A stretch of DNA of 64,000 nucleotides from the NCBI RefSeq assembly GCF_000367345.1, contig NZ_BARE01000001.1:62001-126000 (forward strand). Direction: 5' to 3'. Origin of the DNA: Sphingobium xenophagum NBRC 107872. GTDB taxonomy: Bacteria; Pseudomonadota; Alphaproteobacteria; Sphingomonadales; Sphingomonadaceae. Positions 44,662-52,859 of the stretch are shown here, in pieces; the stretch's first letter is position 1; each line of letters starts with the position of its first letter. The notes beneath the pieces are model-generated. The model was not told the origin of the DNA and did not search any database. It saw only the letters and a program-made list of their open reading frames with translations. Position numbers and translations under genes: made by a program.

Positions 44662-45054
44662 TCAGGAACTGGCGGGCGGAGCGCGGGCGCGTCTATCTTT
44701 GGAGTGGAAGCCCGATCGCGCTCTTTCCCCGACAGGGGCGAAGGCGGGGGCAGCAGATTGCCGCCACAGGATCACCAAAGCGGCGGCAAACGCCGCCGGC
44801 AACAGCAGCGGGACCGACGGACCTTCGCCGTCCGGTTGCGTGGCCTGCACCGCCTGCGGGGCCAGAGGCGCGCGCGCCTTGATCACGACATCGATCGTCG
44901 CGGGATTGAAGGCGGAACCCGCTACCCGGCTAAGCGGCGGCCCAAGCGGCGCAAGCGCGGAGAGCAGGATGACCGCAATCAGCGTCCACACAGCAGCGAT
45001 GACCGACAGGCGCTGGCCCGCCGATGCTCCACTGTCCGTTGCGATGCGCTTCAT
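44662..45054 (-). CDS. Hypothetical membrane protein with two helices
   Basis: A 130-residue product starting MKRIATDSGASAGQRLSVIA. Helix 1 spans about 17-36 (VIAAVWTLIAVILLSALAPL) and helix 2 about 84-97 (LLLPAAFAAALVILW). A periplasmic loop of about 45 residues lies between them, and an Arg-rich cytoplasmic tail ends the protein. I recognise no family. It precedes the 35-residue membrane-protein gene and ybaL on the same strand and may be co-transcribed with them. It diverges from rplU across about 190 bp. The start could be three codons earlier. Confidence 0.55.
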   Translation of the reverse strand: MKRIATDSGASAGQRLSVIAAVWTLIAVILLSALAPLGPPLSRVAGSAFNPATIDVVIKARAPLAPQAVQATQPDGEGPSVPLLLPAAFAAALVILWRQSAAPAFAPVGERARSGFHSKDRRARAPPASS

Positions 45055-45243
45055 AGGTGTCACTATCCCTTTATCCTGCTATAGATAGGGCAAGGCAGGT
45101 CGAAAACCACCCCTCGAACCAGCCTATCGTGGTTGACAGGTCCGAGTCATTCCACTACCGGGCCACATTCCCGCGCGGGTCGGCTAAGGCTTCATGTCTT
45201 TGGTGATCTGCGTAAAGCAGATTTGAACGAGAAGAGACAAGCC

Positions 45244-45609
45244 ATGTTCGCTATCGTGCGCACGGGCGGCAAGCAATATCGCGTCGCCGCCGGAGACAAG
45301 ATCGTCGTCGAAAAGATGGCCGGTGAGGCCGGCGACAAGATCACGCTGGACGACGTCCTGCTGGCCGGTGAAGGCGGCGATCTGAAGGATGTGGCCGGTC
45401 TGACCGTCGCAGCCGAGATCATCGCGCAGGCGAAGGGCGAGAAGGTCATCGTCTTCAAGAAGCGTCGCCGCCACAATTATCGCCGCAAGAACGGCCACCG
45501 TCAGCGTCACACGATCCTGCGGATCGTTTCGATCGGCAGCGAAGCGAAGAAGGCCAAGAAGGCCGCTGCCAAGACCGAAGACGCGGCCCCTGCCGCTGCC
45601 GAAGCCTGA
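45244..45609 (+). CDS. rplU: 50S ribosomal protein L21
   Basis: A 121-residue L21 starting [20 protein letters not shown], with [20 protein letters not shown] near the end and an extra Lys/Ala tail of about 20 residues that is common in alphaproteobacteria. GAGAAGAGACAAGCC precedes the ATG. ATCTGC/GCAGAT forms a small hairpin in the leader (45206-45222). rpmA follows 32 bp downstream. An in-frame start 37 codons upstream is only leader sequence. Confidence 0.97.
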   Translation: MFAIVRTGGKQYRVAAGDKIVVEKMAGEAGDKITLDDVLLAGEGGDLKDVAGLTVAAEIIAQAKGEKVIVFKKRRRHNYRRKNGHRQRHTILRIVSIGSEAKKAKKAAAKTEDAAPAAAEA

Positions 45610-45641
45610 TCGCTTCGCGACTAGAATTAGGAGTTTAGACA

Positions 45642-45911
45642 ATGGCACATAAGAAAGCTGGCGGTTCGTCGCGCAACGGTCGTGATTCGGAATCGAAGCG
45701 CCTTGGCGTCAAGAAGTTCGGCGGTCAGGAAGTGATCGGCGGCAACATCATCATTCGCCAGCGCGGCACCCGCGTCTATCCCGGCCGCAACGTCGGCATG
45801 GGCAAGGACCACACGCTGTTCGCACTGGGCGAAGGCCGCGTGGTATTCCACGCTGGCAAGCAGGGCCGCAAATATGTGTCGGTAGACGCCGTCGCACAGG
45901 CTGCTGAATAA
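45642..45911 (+). CDS. rpmA: 50S ribosomal protein L27
   Basis: An 89-residue L27 starting [20 protein letters not shown]. The N-terminal tail reaches the peptidyl-transferase centre. No Firmicute-type cleavable extension precedes AHKK. TAGGAGTTTAGACA is the ribosome site. It completes the rplU-rpmA pair and is followed by three successive hairpins. obgE, often the next gene, is here about 3.1 kb downstream. Confidence 0.98.
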   Translation: MAHKKAGGSSRNGRDSESKRLGVKKFGGQEVIGGNIIIRQRGTRVYPGRNVGMGKDHTLFALGEGRVVFHAGKQGRKYVSVDAVAQAAE

Positions 45912-45912
45912 C

Positions 45913-46030
45913 GGACGATCGATGACGGATCGTCCCTCCGCAAAGGGGCGATCCTCCCGACAGGGCCAATAGGCACTGTCGGTTTTCGAGGGAAAAAGGG
46001 GCGCTCCTTCCACAAGGAGCGCCCCTTTTT
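45913..46030 (+). terminator. Three successive hairpins after rpmA
   Basis: GGACGATC/GATCGTCC (45913-45935) starts one base after the stop. CCGACAG/CTGTCGG (45957-45982) is followed by TTTT. AAAAAGGGGCGCTCCTT/AAGGAGCGCCCCTTTTT (45993-46030) is a perfect 17-bp stem with the loop CCAC and a built-in T-run. The last is a very strong terminator. Confidence 0.92.
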
Positions 46031-46183
46031 CATTGTCACGGGCCTCCCCTCCACTTTCCCTCAAGTCCTTGGAACTTAAGCCCTTCTCGCGCGTCATGCG
46101 GGCGGGGCCAGTCCATGAACCCACGCCGTCGTCAAGCCGTCATCATTGGCGGCTATCGGCGCCGACAAAGAGGAGAGACGAGA

Positions 46184-46759
46184 ATGTTCGCCCGTACCCC
46201 CCGCCTGCTCCTGCGTCCGGGCTGGATGGAAGATGCCCCTGCCCTGGCCCAGGCCATTGGCGACCCTGCCGTCCTGCGCAACCTGACGCGCGTGCCCAGC
46301 CCCTATGGCCTGGAAGACGCGCTGGCGTTTCTGGAAAGGCCGCAGGACGTGCATCTGCCCAGCCTGCTTGCCTTCACCCGCACCCACGGCGCGCCGCGCC
46401 TGGTCGGCGGCTGCGGCATCACCCGCGCCGAAGATGGCGGCCATGAACTGGGTTACTGGATCGCCCGCCCCTATTGGGGACTGGGTTTCGCGACGGAAGC
46501 CGCACAGGCCGTGCTGCGCATGGCGCGCGCCAATGGCGTCAGCGGCATCCGTGCCGCCCATTTCGCCGACAATGGCGCGTCGGGCAATGTCCTGCGCAAG
46601 CTGGGCTTTCGCCAGACTGGCCGCGTCGAACCCCGTTTCAGCCCGGCGCGCGGCGACACTGCGCCCTGCCTGATCCTGGAGGAAGGCGGCGTGGCCCGAC
46701 GGGGCGATGACCCGGCGATGGATCTGTACGCTGACGCCATGCCTGCTATGGCGGCTTGA
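46184..46759 (+). CDS. GNAT family N-acetyltransferase
   Basis: A 191-residue acetyltransferase of the RimJ/RimL group. It starts MFARTPRLLLRPGWMEDAPA. The acyl-CoA loop region is GYWIARPYWGLGFATEAAQA and the C-terminal half has NGASGNVLRKLGFRQTG. AGGAGAGACGAGA precedes the ATG at 46184, which excludes a longer start. Substrates may be protein N-termini, antibiotics or metabolites. Another GNAT gene lies convergent 90 bp downstream. Confidence 0.9.
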   Translation: MFARTPRLLLRPGWMEDAPALAQAIGDPAVLRNLTRVPSPYGLEDALAFLERPQDVHLPSLLAFTRTHGAPRLVGGCGITRAEDGGHELGYWIARPYWGLGFATEAAQAVLRMARANGVSGIRAAHFADNGASGNVLRKLGFRQTGRVEPRFSPARGDTAPCLILEEGGVARRGDDPAMDLYADAMPAMAA

Positions 46760-46849
46760 TCCTTCCCCGTTAACCGGGCCGTGACAAGACGGAGGGGGTC
46801 AGTGCCCGGACATGAAATTTGTGTCAGGCATCTAAATCCCCTCCACCCG

Positions 46850-47401
46850 CTATGCCGGTCCCCCTTCCCGTGTCTGGCAAGATGGCGAACGATCGAACAG
46901 CCTGATCGCCTTGCCCGCCAGCATCGCATCGCCAAATTCGGCAAAGCCCAGCTTTCCCGCGACCTTGATTGACGCGCCATTATCGGGTTCGATGATGCAG
47001 CGGATAGTGGCCGCGTCCAGATGGGCGTCCGCCCAGCCCAGCACTGCCGTCATCGCCTCGGTCGCCAATCCCCGCCCCCAGGCCTGCGGTCCCAGCACCC
47101 AGCCGGCTTCGGGTACGCCCTCCAGTTCGGGCAAACCGCGCGCGGCGCTCAGCAATCCCGCCTCCCCGATCAGCGTGCCGGTCGCCCGGTCCTCCATCAC
47201 CCACATGCCATAGCCCAGCAGCGACCACATGCCCGCATAGCGCAGCAGGCGGAACCACACCGCCTGCGCATCCTGCGGCGATCCGCCGATATGGCGCACG
47301 ACATCGGCGTCGGCCCACAGCGCACAACAGGCGGGATAGTCCGCAACGCCGTGCGGACGCAGGATCAGCCGGTCGGTTTGGAGCGTCGGGGGATGGAGCA
47401 T
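46850..47401 (-). CDS. GNAT family N-acetyltransferase
   Basis: A 183-residue RimJ/RimL-like acetyltransferase starting MLHPPTLQTDRLILRPHGVA. The CoA-binding segment is GWVLGPQAWGRGLATEAMTA, and EPDNGASIKVAGKLGFAEFG closes the domain. It follows the PF10118 hydrolase gene by 32 bp on the same strand and is probably co-transcribed with it, hence likely part of the TetR-controlled unit. Its similarity to the convergent GNAT at 46184 suggests an old duplication, but the sequences are clearly different. Substrate unknown. Confidence 0.9.
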   Translation of the reverse strand: MLHPPTLQTDRLILRPHGVADYPACCALWADADVVRHIGGSPQDAQAVWFRLLRYAGMWSLLGYGMWVMEDRATGTLIGEAGLLSAARGLPELEGVPEAGWVLGPQAWGRGLATEAMTAVLGWADAHLDAATIRCIIEPDNGASIKVAGKLGFAEFGDAMLAGKAIRLFDRSPSCQTREGGPA

Positions 47402-47433
47402 GGCCACGATAAGACCGCACCCCGCCCCGCCGG

Positions 47434-48279
47434 TCAAGCCGTGGCGGGCGCCGCCATCCGCGCATCGGCATAGGCGCTGTCGGCCAGCGCGATCAATGCC
47501 CGGTCGTCCACGCGCCACGGATGAAAGCCCGGCAGGAAGTAGCTCATCCACGGTCGTGCCACGCGCCGCAATATGCCGGGCCGCACCAGAGCATAGTGCA
47601 GCAACCCGCCCCATGCGCGCACATTTGTAATCCCGTCCTGCCGCAACAACTCCATCATCCCGCGCGCACGATGGTGCAGGAAATGCTTGGTCACGATCAG
47701 CATCATCAGCGTCTTGACGCGCCAGCGTTTCGCCCTGCTCCAGTTGCGGGTTGCATGCATCCATGTGTCATGCGCCACCCCCTTATGCTCGATCTCCTCG
47801 ATCGCGTGCCAGCGCCACATCGCGGCCGCTTCCGGTTCTGCCCCGACCAGGTAGCGCGGATCGCGCAGCAGTTCATGGGCCAGGATGGCGGTAAAATGTT
47901 CCAGCGCCATGGTCGCGGCCAGGCTGATGATCGGCGGGCGCTGCCGGGCAAGGTCCAGCAAGCGAACCACGTCGGCGTCGAGCAGCGACACGTCATAGCC
48001 ATTGTCCGTCACTTGCCGGTTGAAGGCCAAATGCTCGCGGCTATGGACCACTTCCTGCCTGGTGAAGGCCGCGATCTCCTGCGCCAGCCGATCAGGCACG
48101 CCTTCGCGAAAAACCCGCACACTGTCGATGAAATAGGCTTCGCCGCGCGGAAAGGTGATCGACAGGGCGTTGAAGAAAGCCGTGGCGATCGGATCGCCAT
48201 TCAGCCAATGTCGGGCGGACCCTTGCCCGCGCCCGAAACGGCGGTCGCGCGGCGTGATGGTCAAGTCAGTCGGGGTCAT
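47434..48279 (-). CDS. PF10118-type metal-dependent hydrolase
   Basis: A 281-residue protein of the predicted metal-dependent hydrolase family. It contains the di-metal-like helices FTRQEVVHSREHLAFN, TMALEHFTAILAHELL and WRWHAIEEIEHKGVAHD, each with Glu/His ligands in a ferritin-like pattern. Members lie near TetR regulators and lipid genes in sphingomonads; the substrate is not established. It diverges from the TetR gene, sharing operator-like sites. The GNAT gene follows. The operator motif in common with the thiolase promoter suggests a role linked to fatty-acid metabolism (inference). Confidence 0.88.
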   Translation of the reverse strand: MTPTDLTITPRDRRFGRGQGSARHWLNGDPIATAFFNALSITFPRGEAYFIDSVRVFREGVPDRLAQEIAAFTRQEVVHSREHLAFNRQVTDNGYDVSLLDADVVRLLDLARQRPPIISLAATMALEHFTAILAHELLRDPRYLVGAEPEAAAMWRWHAIEEIEHKGVAHDTWMHATRNWSRAKRWRVKTLMMLIVTKHFLHHRARGMMELLRQDGITNVRAWGGLLHYALVRPGILRRVARPWMSYFLPGFHPWRVDDRALIALADSAYADARMAAPATA

Positions 48280-48298
48280 GGGGACATCTCCTCACTAC

Positions 48299-48312
48299 TT
48301 ACATGAATGTAA
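48299..48312. promoter_or_regulatory. TetR operator-like inverted repeat in the divergent promoter
   Basis: TTACATGAATGTAA is a 6-2-6 inverted repeat 19 bp from both the hydrolase and TetR start codons. It has the same TTAC-N6-GTAA form as the site at the thiolase promoter. Confidence 0.75.
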
Positions 48313-48323
48313 ATATGAGTTGC

Positions 48324-48337
48324 TTACACTAATGTCA
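48324..48337. promoter_or_regulatory. Second, weaker TetR operator-like site
   Basis: TTACACTAATGTCA matches TTAC-N6-GTAA with one mismatch. Its centre is 25 bp from the first site and it overlaps the TetR start codon, consistent with autorepression. Confidence 0.6.
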
Positions 48338-48961
48338 ATAAAACGTGCCCGCCTTAGCCCCGATGAAAGCCGTCACGCGGCCATGGAAGCGGCGCGCGTG
48401 CTGCTGATCGAGGCCGGACCGCAAGCCGTGACGCTCAAGGCCGTGGCGGCGCGGATCGGACGGACCCATGCCAATCTTCTCCATCATTTCGGGTCGGCCG
48501 CGGGCTTGCAAAAGGCGCTGGCGGCGCATCTGGGCGAAACGATCACCGCGACGATCGGCAAAGCGGTGGACGCCATGCGGCGCGGCGAAGTCGCCCCCCG
48601 CCTGATCGTCGACATGACGTTCGATGCGTTCGACGCGGGGGGCGCGGGCGCGCTGGCCAGTTGGATGCTGGCGTCGGGCAATGAGGATGCGCTCGACCCT
48701 GTGGTAGAGGCGATCCACCGGCTGGTCGACAAGCTGGTCGCCACCGCGCTGACCCCGGACCTGGGCGATGTAATCCGCGACAATACGCTGATGCTGGTTC
48801 TGCTGGCGCTGGGCGATTCGCAGATGGGCGGGCCGATGGCGGCGTCGCTGGGCCTGCCGCGCGAAAAGGCGCGCGAGATCGCCACGCGCAGCCTGGTCGC
48901 TGCCCTGATGGCCGAAGCTGCCGCCTTTGCCGCGACCGAAGCGGCGCAGGCCAAGGTTTAA
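48332..48961 (+). CDS. TetR family transcriptional regulator
   Basis: A 209-residue regulator starting MSIKRARLSPDESRHAAMEA. The helix-turn-helix is AVTLKAVAARIGRTHANLLHHFGSAAGL (about 32-60). The ligand-binding helical domain follows. The ATG at 48332 lies inside an operator-like repeat; an in-frame start further upstream would run through the divergent promoter and is rejected. It should repress itself and the PF10118 hydrolase/GNAT unit, and perhaps the thiolase-fadB genes. The ligand is likely an acyl-CoA or lipid (inference). Confidence 0.92.
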   Translation: MSIKRARLSPDESRHAAMEAARVLLIEAGPQAVTLKAVAARIGRTHANLLHHFGSAAGLQKALAAHLGETITATIGKAVDAMRRGEVAPRLIVDMTFDAFDAGGAGALASWMLASGNEDALDPVVEAIHRLVDKLVATALTPDLGDVIRDNTLMLVLLALGDSQMGGPMAASLGLPREKAREIATRSLVAALMAEAAAFAATEAAQAKV

Positions 48962-49015
48962 CCTTGTGCGATTGCACGCTATTTCTCATTTTCCGCATTC
49001 CGCGAACGCTCGGCT

Positions 49016-49030
49016 GTTCCAGCAGAGTTC
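49016..49030. promoter_or_regulatory. LexA-box-like direct repeat upstream of obgE
   Basis: GTTCCAGCAGAGTTC fits GTTC-N7-GTTC exactly, 21 bp before the obgE ATG. About two chance matches are expected in a window this size on both strands, so this one is uncertain. Confidence 0.3.
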
Positions 49031-49051
49031 AGAATGCTCTATGGGCGCCCC

Positions 49052-50152
49052 ATGCATTTTCTCGATCAAGCAAAAATCTTTATCAAATCCGGCTGGGGCG
49101 GCCCCGGCGCGGTCAGTTTCCGGCGTGAAAAATATGAAGAATATGGCGGCCCGGACGGCGGCAATGGTGGCAAGGGCGGCGACATCATCTTTGAAGCGGT
49201 GCAGGGCCTCAACACCCTCATAGACTTTCGCTACACCCAGCATTTCAAGGCGCAGCGCGGCACGCCCGGCATGGGCAAGAATCGCTATGGCGCGGGCGGC
49301 AAGGATCTGGTGATCAAGGTGCCGGTCGGCACGCAGATATTGTCCGATCCCAAGCCGATCGAGGGCAGCGAGGATGAGGACGGCATTCCCGATTATGAGG
49401 ATCAGGAAGTGCTGGCCGACTTTACCGAAGTGGGACAGCGCATCACCTTCCTGCGCGGCGGCGATGGCGGCCGGGGCAACATGTCCTACAAGACCAGCAC
49501 CAACCGCGCGCCGCGCCAGCATGGCACGGGCTGGCCGGGCCAGGAAATGTGGGTGTGGCTGCGGCTCAAGCTGCTGGCCGATGTCGGCCTTGTCGGCATG
49601 CCCAATGCGGGCAAATCGACGCTGATCAATCAGGTCACCAATACCAAGGCGAAGGTCGGCGCCTATGCCTTTACGACCACCAAGCCGCAACTGGGCGTGG
49701 TGCTGCACAAGAATCGCGAATTCGTGCTGGCGGACATTCCGGGCCTGATCGCGGGCGCGGCCGAGGGCGTGGGGATTGGCGACCGCTTCCTGGGGCATAT
49801 CGAACGCTGCCGCGTGCTGCTCCATCTGATCGACGCGACCGGAGACGATCCGATCGAGGCTTTCCACATCGTACAGGACGAACTGGCCGCCTATGGCGAG
49901 GGGCTGGACGAAAAGCCGCAGATCGTCGCGCTCAACAAGGGCGACCTGCTTGGCCCGGAACTGATGGAAGATATTGCCGGCCAACTGCGCGAAGAAGGCG
50001 TGGAAGATGTGTTCATCATCTCGGCAGGCACTGGCGAGGGCGTGGAAGCGCTGCTCGACGCGATCCTGCCGATCGTGGGACAGGCGCTGGACGATGCGAA
50101 GGCTGAAGGCAGCGCGGATGACGAAGGCGAAGGCCCATGGTCGCCGCTCTAG
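49052..50152 (+). CDS. obgE: GTPase Obg/CgtA
   Basis: A 366-residue GTPase involved in 50S assembly and cell-cycle control. It starts MHFLDQAKIFIKSGWGGPGA with the glycine-rich Obg fold. The G domain contains GMPNAGKST (G1), ADIPGLIAGAAEG (G3) and NKGDLL (G4). Between beta strands of the Obg domain there is an acidic insert of about 15 residues, GSEDEDGIPDYEDQEV, not present in E. coli. The C-terminal tail is acidic. The start is the ATG at 49052; one six codons upstream is less likely. A REP-like element separates it from proB. Confidence 0.96.
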   Translation: MHFLDQAKIFIKSGWGGPGAVSFRREKYEEYGGPDGGNGGKGGDIIFEAVQGLNTLIDFRYTQHFKAQRGTPGMGKNRYGAGGKDLVIKVPVGTQILSDPKPIEGSEDEDGIPDYEDQEVLADFTEVGQRITFLRGGDGGRGNMSYKTSTNRAPRQHGTGWPGQEMWVWLRLKLLADVGLVGMPNAGKSTLINQVTNTKAKVGAYAFTTTKPQLGVVLHKNREFVLADIPGLIAGAAEGVGIGDRFLGHIERCRVLLHLIDATGDDPIEAFHIVQDELAAYGEGLDEKPQIVALNKGDLLGPELMEDIAGQLREEGVEDVFIISAGTGEGVEALLDAILPIVGQALDDAKAEGSADDEGEGPWSPL

Positions 50153-50170
50153 GCGTCAACCAACCCACCC

Positions 50171-50248
50171 CCGTTCGGGCTGAGCCTGTCGAAGCCCTGC
50201 ACGTCTCTTCAAGAAAGAACGGCCCTTCGACAAGCTCAGGGCGAACGG
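50171..50248. repeat. Paired REP-like element between obgE and proB
   Basis: CCGTTCGGGCTGAGCCTGTC-GAAG and CTTCGACAAGCTCAGGGCGA-ACGG are head to head, with TTCAAGAAAGAACGG inside. The right arm ends next to the earliest possible proB start. Confidence 0.88.
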
Positions 50249-50264
50249 AATGATAGCTGTGTCC

Positions 50265-51392
50265 ATGCCCCCCCTCTCCGGCTTTCCCCCCGCCCTCGTT
50301 CGCCGTCTGGTTATCAAGATCGGCTCTGCCCTGCTGGTCGATCCGGCGGGTCAGGTGCGGGTGGACTGGTTGCGTACGCTGGTCGCCGACGTCGCGGCGC
50401 GGAAAAGCGCGGGGCAGCAGGTGATCATCGTGTCGTCCGGCGCGATCGCGCTCGGCGCGCGCCGGTTGAAACTGCCCAAGGGCGGACGCGGCAGCCTGGA
50501 GGATGCGCAGGCAGCGGCGGCAACCGGACAGATCGCCCTGTCGCAATGCTGGGCCAGCCTGCTGGACGAATGCGGCATCACTGCCGCGCAGATGCTGGTG
50601 ACGCTCGACGACCTGGAAAATCGCCGCCGCTATCTCAATGCGTCCGCTACGCTCGAACGGCTGATGACGCTGGGCGTCGTGCCGGTGGTGAACGAGAATG
50701 ACAGCGTCGCTACCGCCGAAATCCGCTTTGGCGATAATGACCGGCTGGCGGCGCGTATCGGACAGGCGGCACGGGCTGACGCAGTTGTCCTGCTGTCGGA
50801 CGTCGACGGGCTTTACACCGCCAACCCGCACGTCGATGCGGACGCGATGCTGATAGAGACAATAGAACGCATCGATGCGCGAATCGCTGCCATGGCCGAT
50901 GGCGGTTCCGCGTCCGGCATGGGATCGGGCGGGATGACCTCAAAGATCGAGGCGGCCAGGATCGCGACCGGCGCGGGCGCCCATCTGGCCATCATTTCGG
51001 GCAAGGTCGATGCGCCCCTGTCGCACTGGACCAATGGCGGCAAGGGGTCGATCTTTCTCGCCGCGCCAGCGAAACGTGCGCGCAAGGGCTGGCTTGCCGG
51101 GCGGTTGACCGTGAGCGGGCGGATCATCGTGGATGCGGGCGCGGAACGGGCGCTGGGCCAGGGCAACAGCCTGTTGCCGGCCGGTGTCGCCAGTGTCGAA
51201 GGCGTGTTTGCGCGCGGCGACGTGGTCGATATCATGACCCCCGATGGCCGGACGATCGCGCGCGGCCTCAGCGAATATGACAGCGAGGAAGCGGCGCGGA
51301 TCGCGGGCAAGCGCAGCGAGGATATTGCCGTGCTGCTGGGCCACCTGCCACGATCCGTGCTGGTCCATCGCGACCATATGGCGATGGTCTGA
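50265..51392 (+). CDS. proB: Glutamate 5-kinase
   Basis: A 375-residue kinase for the first step of proline synthesis. The amino-acid-kinase domain starts RRLVIKIGSALLVD and includes IIVSSGAIALGARRL, VPVVNENDSVAT and LLSDVDGLYTANP. A C-terminal PUA domain follows, with GRIIVDAGAERALGQGNSLL. No ribosome site is clear: ATG at 50265 or ATG at 50250, the latter abutting the repeat element. proA, often adjacent, is not here. The epimerase-like gene follows after 4 nt. Confidence 0.95.
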   Translation: MPPLSGFPPALVRRLVIKIGSALLVDPAGQVRVDWLRTLVADVAARKSAGQQVIIVSSGAIALGARRLKLPKGGRGSLEDAQAAAATGQIALSQCWASLLDECGITAAQMLVTLDDLENRRRYLNASATLERLMTLGVVPVVNENDSVATAEIRFGDNDRLAARIGQAARADAVVLLSDVDGLYTANPHVDADAMLIETIERIDARIAAMADGGSASGMGSGGMTSKIEAARIATGAGAHLAIISGKVDAPLSHWTNGGKGSIFLAAPAKRARKGWLAGRLTVSGRIIVDAGAERALGQGNSLLPAGVASVEGVFARGDVVDIMTPDGRTIARGLSEYDSEEAARIAGKRSEDIAVLLGHLPRSVLVHRDHMAMV

Positions 51393-51396
51393 CGCC

Positions 51397-52311
51397 ATGA
51401 CATTGCGGATTGCGATGACCGGCGCGACGGGTTTCGTCGGCACGGAGACGTTGGATCAGGCGTTGGCGGCGGGGCATCATGTCACCGCGCTGACCCGCAA
51501 GGCACAGCCGCCGCGCGCGCGGCTGAAATGGGTGCCGGGATCGCTGGAGGACGCCGCGGGGCTGGATACGCTGGTCCGCGACGCCGATGTCGTGGTGCAT
51601 ATCGCGGGCGTGGTGAACGCGCCTGACAGGGCGGCTTTCGCTGTCGGCAATGCGCGCGGGACCATCGCGGTGATCGACGCGATGCGCAAACGTGGCGTGC
51701 GGCGGTTGATCCACGTCTCTTCACTGGCGGCGCGCGAACCGGACCTGTCCGACTATGGCTGGTCCAAGGCGCTGGCCGAACGCCATGTACAGGCCAGCGG
51801 CCTTGACTGGACGATCGTGCGCCCGCCCGCCATTTATGGACCCAATGATCGGGAGATGCTGGAACTGTTCCGCATGGCCAAGCGCGGCGTCATGATGCTG
51901 CCGCCCGGCGGGCGCCTGTCGGTGATCGAAGTGGGCGATCTTGCCAGGCTGCTGCTGACGCTGGCGGGCGAGCAGGAAATCAGCCTGACGCACATCTATG
52001 AGGCGGACGACGGCACTGTCGGCGGGTGGGACCACAAGGATTTTGGCGCAGCGATCGGCCGCGCTATGGGGCGCACCGTACGGACGCTGGCGACCCCGGC
52101 ATGGCTGCTGGGCGTGGCGGCACGGACTGACCGGATGATCCGGGGCAAGGGCGCGAAGCTGACCCCCGACCGGGTCGATTATTTCTGCCATCCCGACTGG
52201 GTCGCCGCGACCGGCGCGCATGTCCCCCGGCAATTATGGATGCCGCAGGTGCCGACCGAAGCGGGGTTGAAGGCGACGGCGGAGGCCTATCGGGCCAAGG
52301 GCTGGGTGTAG
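51397..52311 (+). CDS. NAD(P)-dependent epimerase/reductase-like protein
   Basis: A 304-residue extended/atypical SDR starting MTLRIAMTGATGFVGTETLD, with the TGATGFVG cofactor loop. VVVHIAGVVNAPD is the fourth-strand segment. LIHVSSLAAREPDLSDYGWSKALAE holds a YxxxK pair. Related proteins act on sugar nucleotides or as complex I assembly factors; the substrate is unknown. It is coupled to proB (4-nt gap). The long in-frame upstream extension lies wholly inside proB and is rejected. Confidence 0.87.
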   Translation: MTLRIAMTGATGFVGTETLDQALAAGHHVTALTRKAQPPRARLKWVPGSLEDAAGLDTLVRDADVVVHIAGVVNAPDRAAFAVGNARGTIAVIDAMRKRGVRRLIHVSSLAAREPDLSDYGWSKALAERHVQASGLDWTIVRPPAIYGPNDREMLELFRMAKRGVMMLPPGGRLSVIEVGDLARLLLTLAGEQEISLTHIYEADDGTVGGWDHKDFGAAIGRAMGRTVRTLATPAWLLGVAARTDRMIRGKGAKLTPDRVDYFCHPDWVAATGAHVPRQLWMPQVPTEAGLKATAEAYRAKGWV

Positions 52312-52335
52312 GTCCGCGCGCCTGACCCTCCTCCG

Positions 52336-52848
52336 TTATGATTCGACGGGCTTCTTCGCTCGCTGTTCCGCCAGAAATTCGCTGATCGCCTGCCCGCTGG
52401 CATTGAGCAGCGGAAAGGTGCGCGCGTCGGACAGCCAGTCCGGGCGGCGCGCGCCGCTGCCATACATGGTGTCATAGACCAGGCTGAACGCCAGGAAGAT
52501 CAGGGTCGCGCCGATCAGTCCCTTGACCGCGCCAAAGCCGCCGCCCAGCACCCGATCGACCGGCCCCAGCACGGACTGGCGGGTACGGCGGCCAATGGCG
52601 TGGGCGACCATCTTGCCCGCTGCGAAGGTGACGCCGAACACCAGTCCCAGCGCCAGCACGGCGGCCCCGCTGGTCGTCCCGACAAAGGCGCTGAGCAATT
52701 CGGTGGCGGAGGCATGGAACAGGCGAATGGCGAAGATCGCCAGCACCCACGCCATCAGCGAAAGGGTTTCCAGCACGAAACCGCGCAGCAAGCCCAATAT
52801 GGCGCAACCGCCAATGGCGAGCAGGACAAGAATATCGACGGCGTTCAT
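52336..52848 (-). CDS. cvpA: CvpA family membrane protein
   Basis: A 170-residue protein with four predicted helices. It starts MNAVDILVLLAIGGCAILGL, with the CvpA features GLLRGFVLETLSLMAWVLAI and GPVDRVLGGGFGAVKG. E. coli CvpA is needed for colicin V production and bile resistance; the biochemical role is not settled. It is on the same strand as radA, 11 bp downstream of it, so it is likely co-transcribed. purF, a frequent neighbour, is absent. Confidence 0.9.
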   Translation of the reverse strand: MNAVDILVLLAIGGCAILGLLRGFVLETLSLMAWVLAIFAIRLFHASATELLSAFVGTTSGAAVLALGLVFGVTFAAGKMVAHAIGRRTRQSVLGPVDRVLGGGFGAVKGLIGATLIFLAFSLVYDTMYGSGARRPDWLSDARTFPLLNASGQAISEFLAEQRAKKPVES

Positions 52849-52859
52849 CGCCTGCGTGG

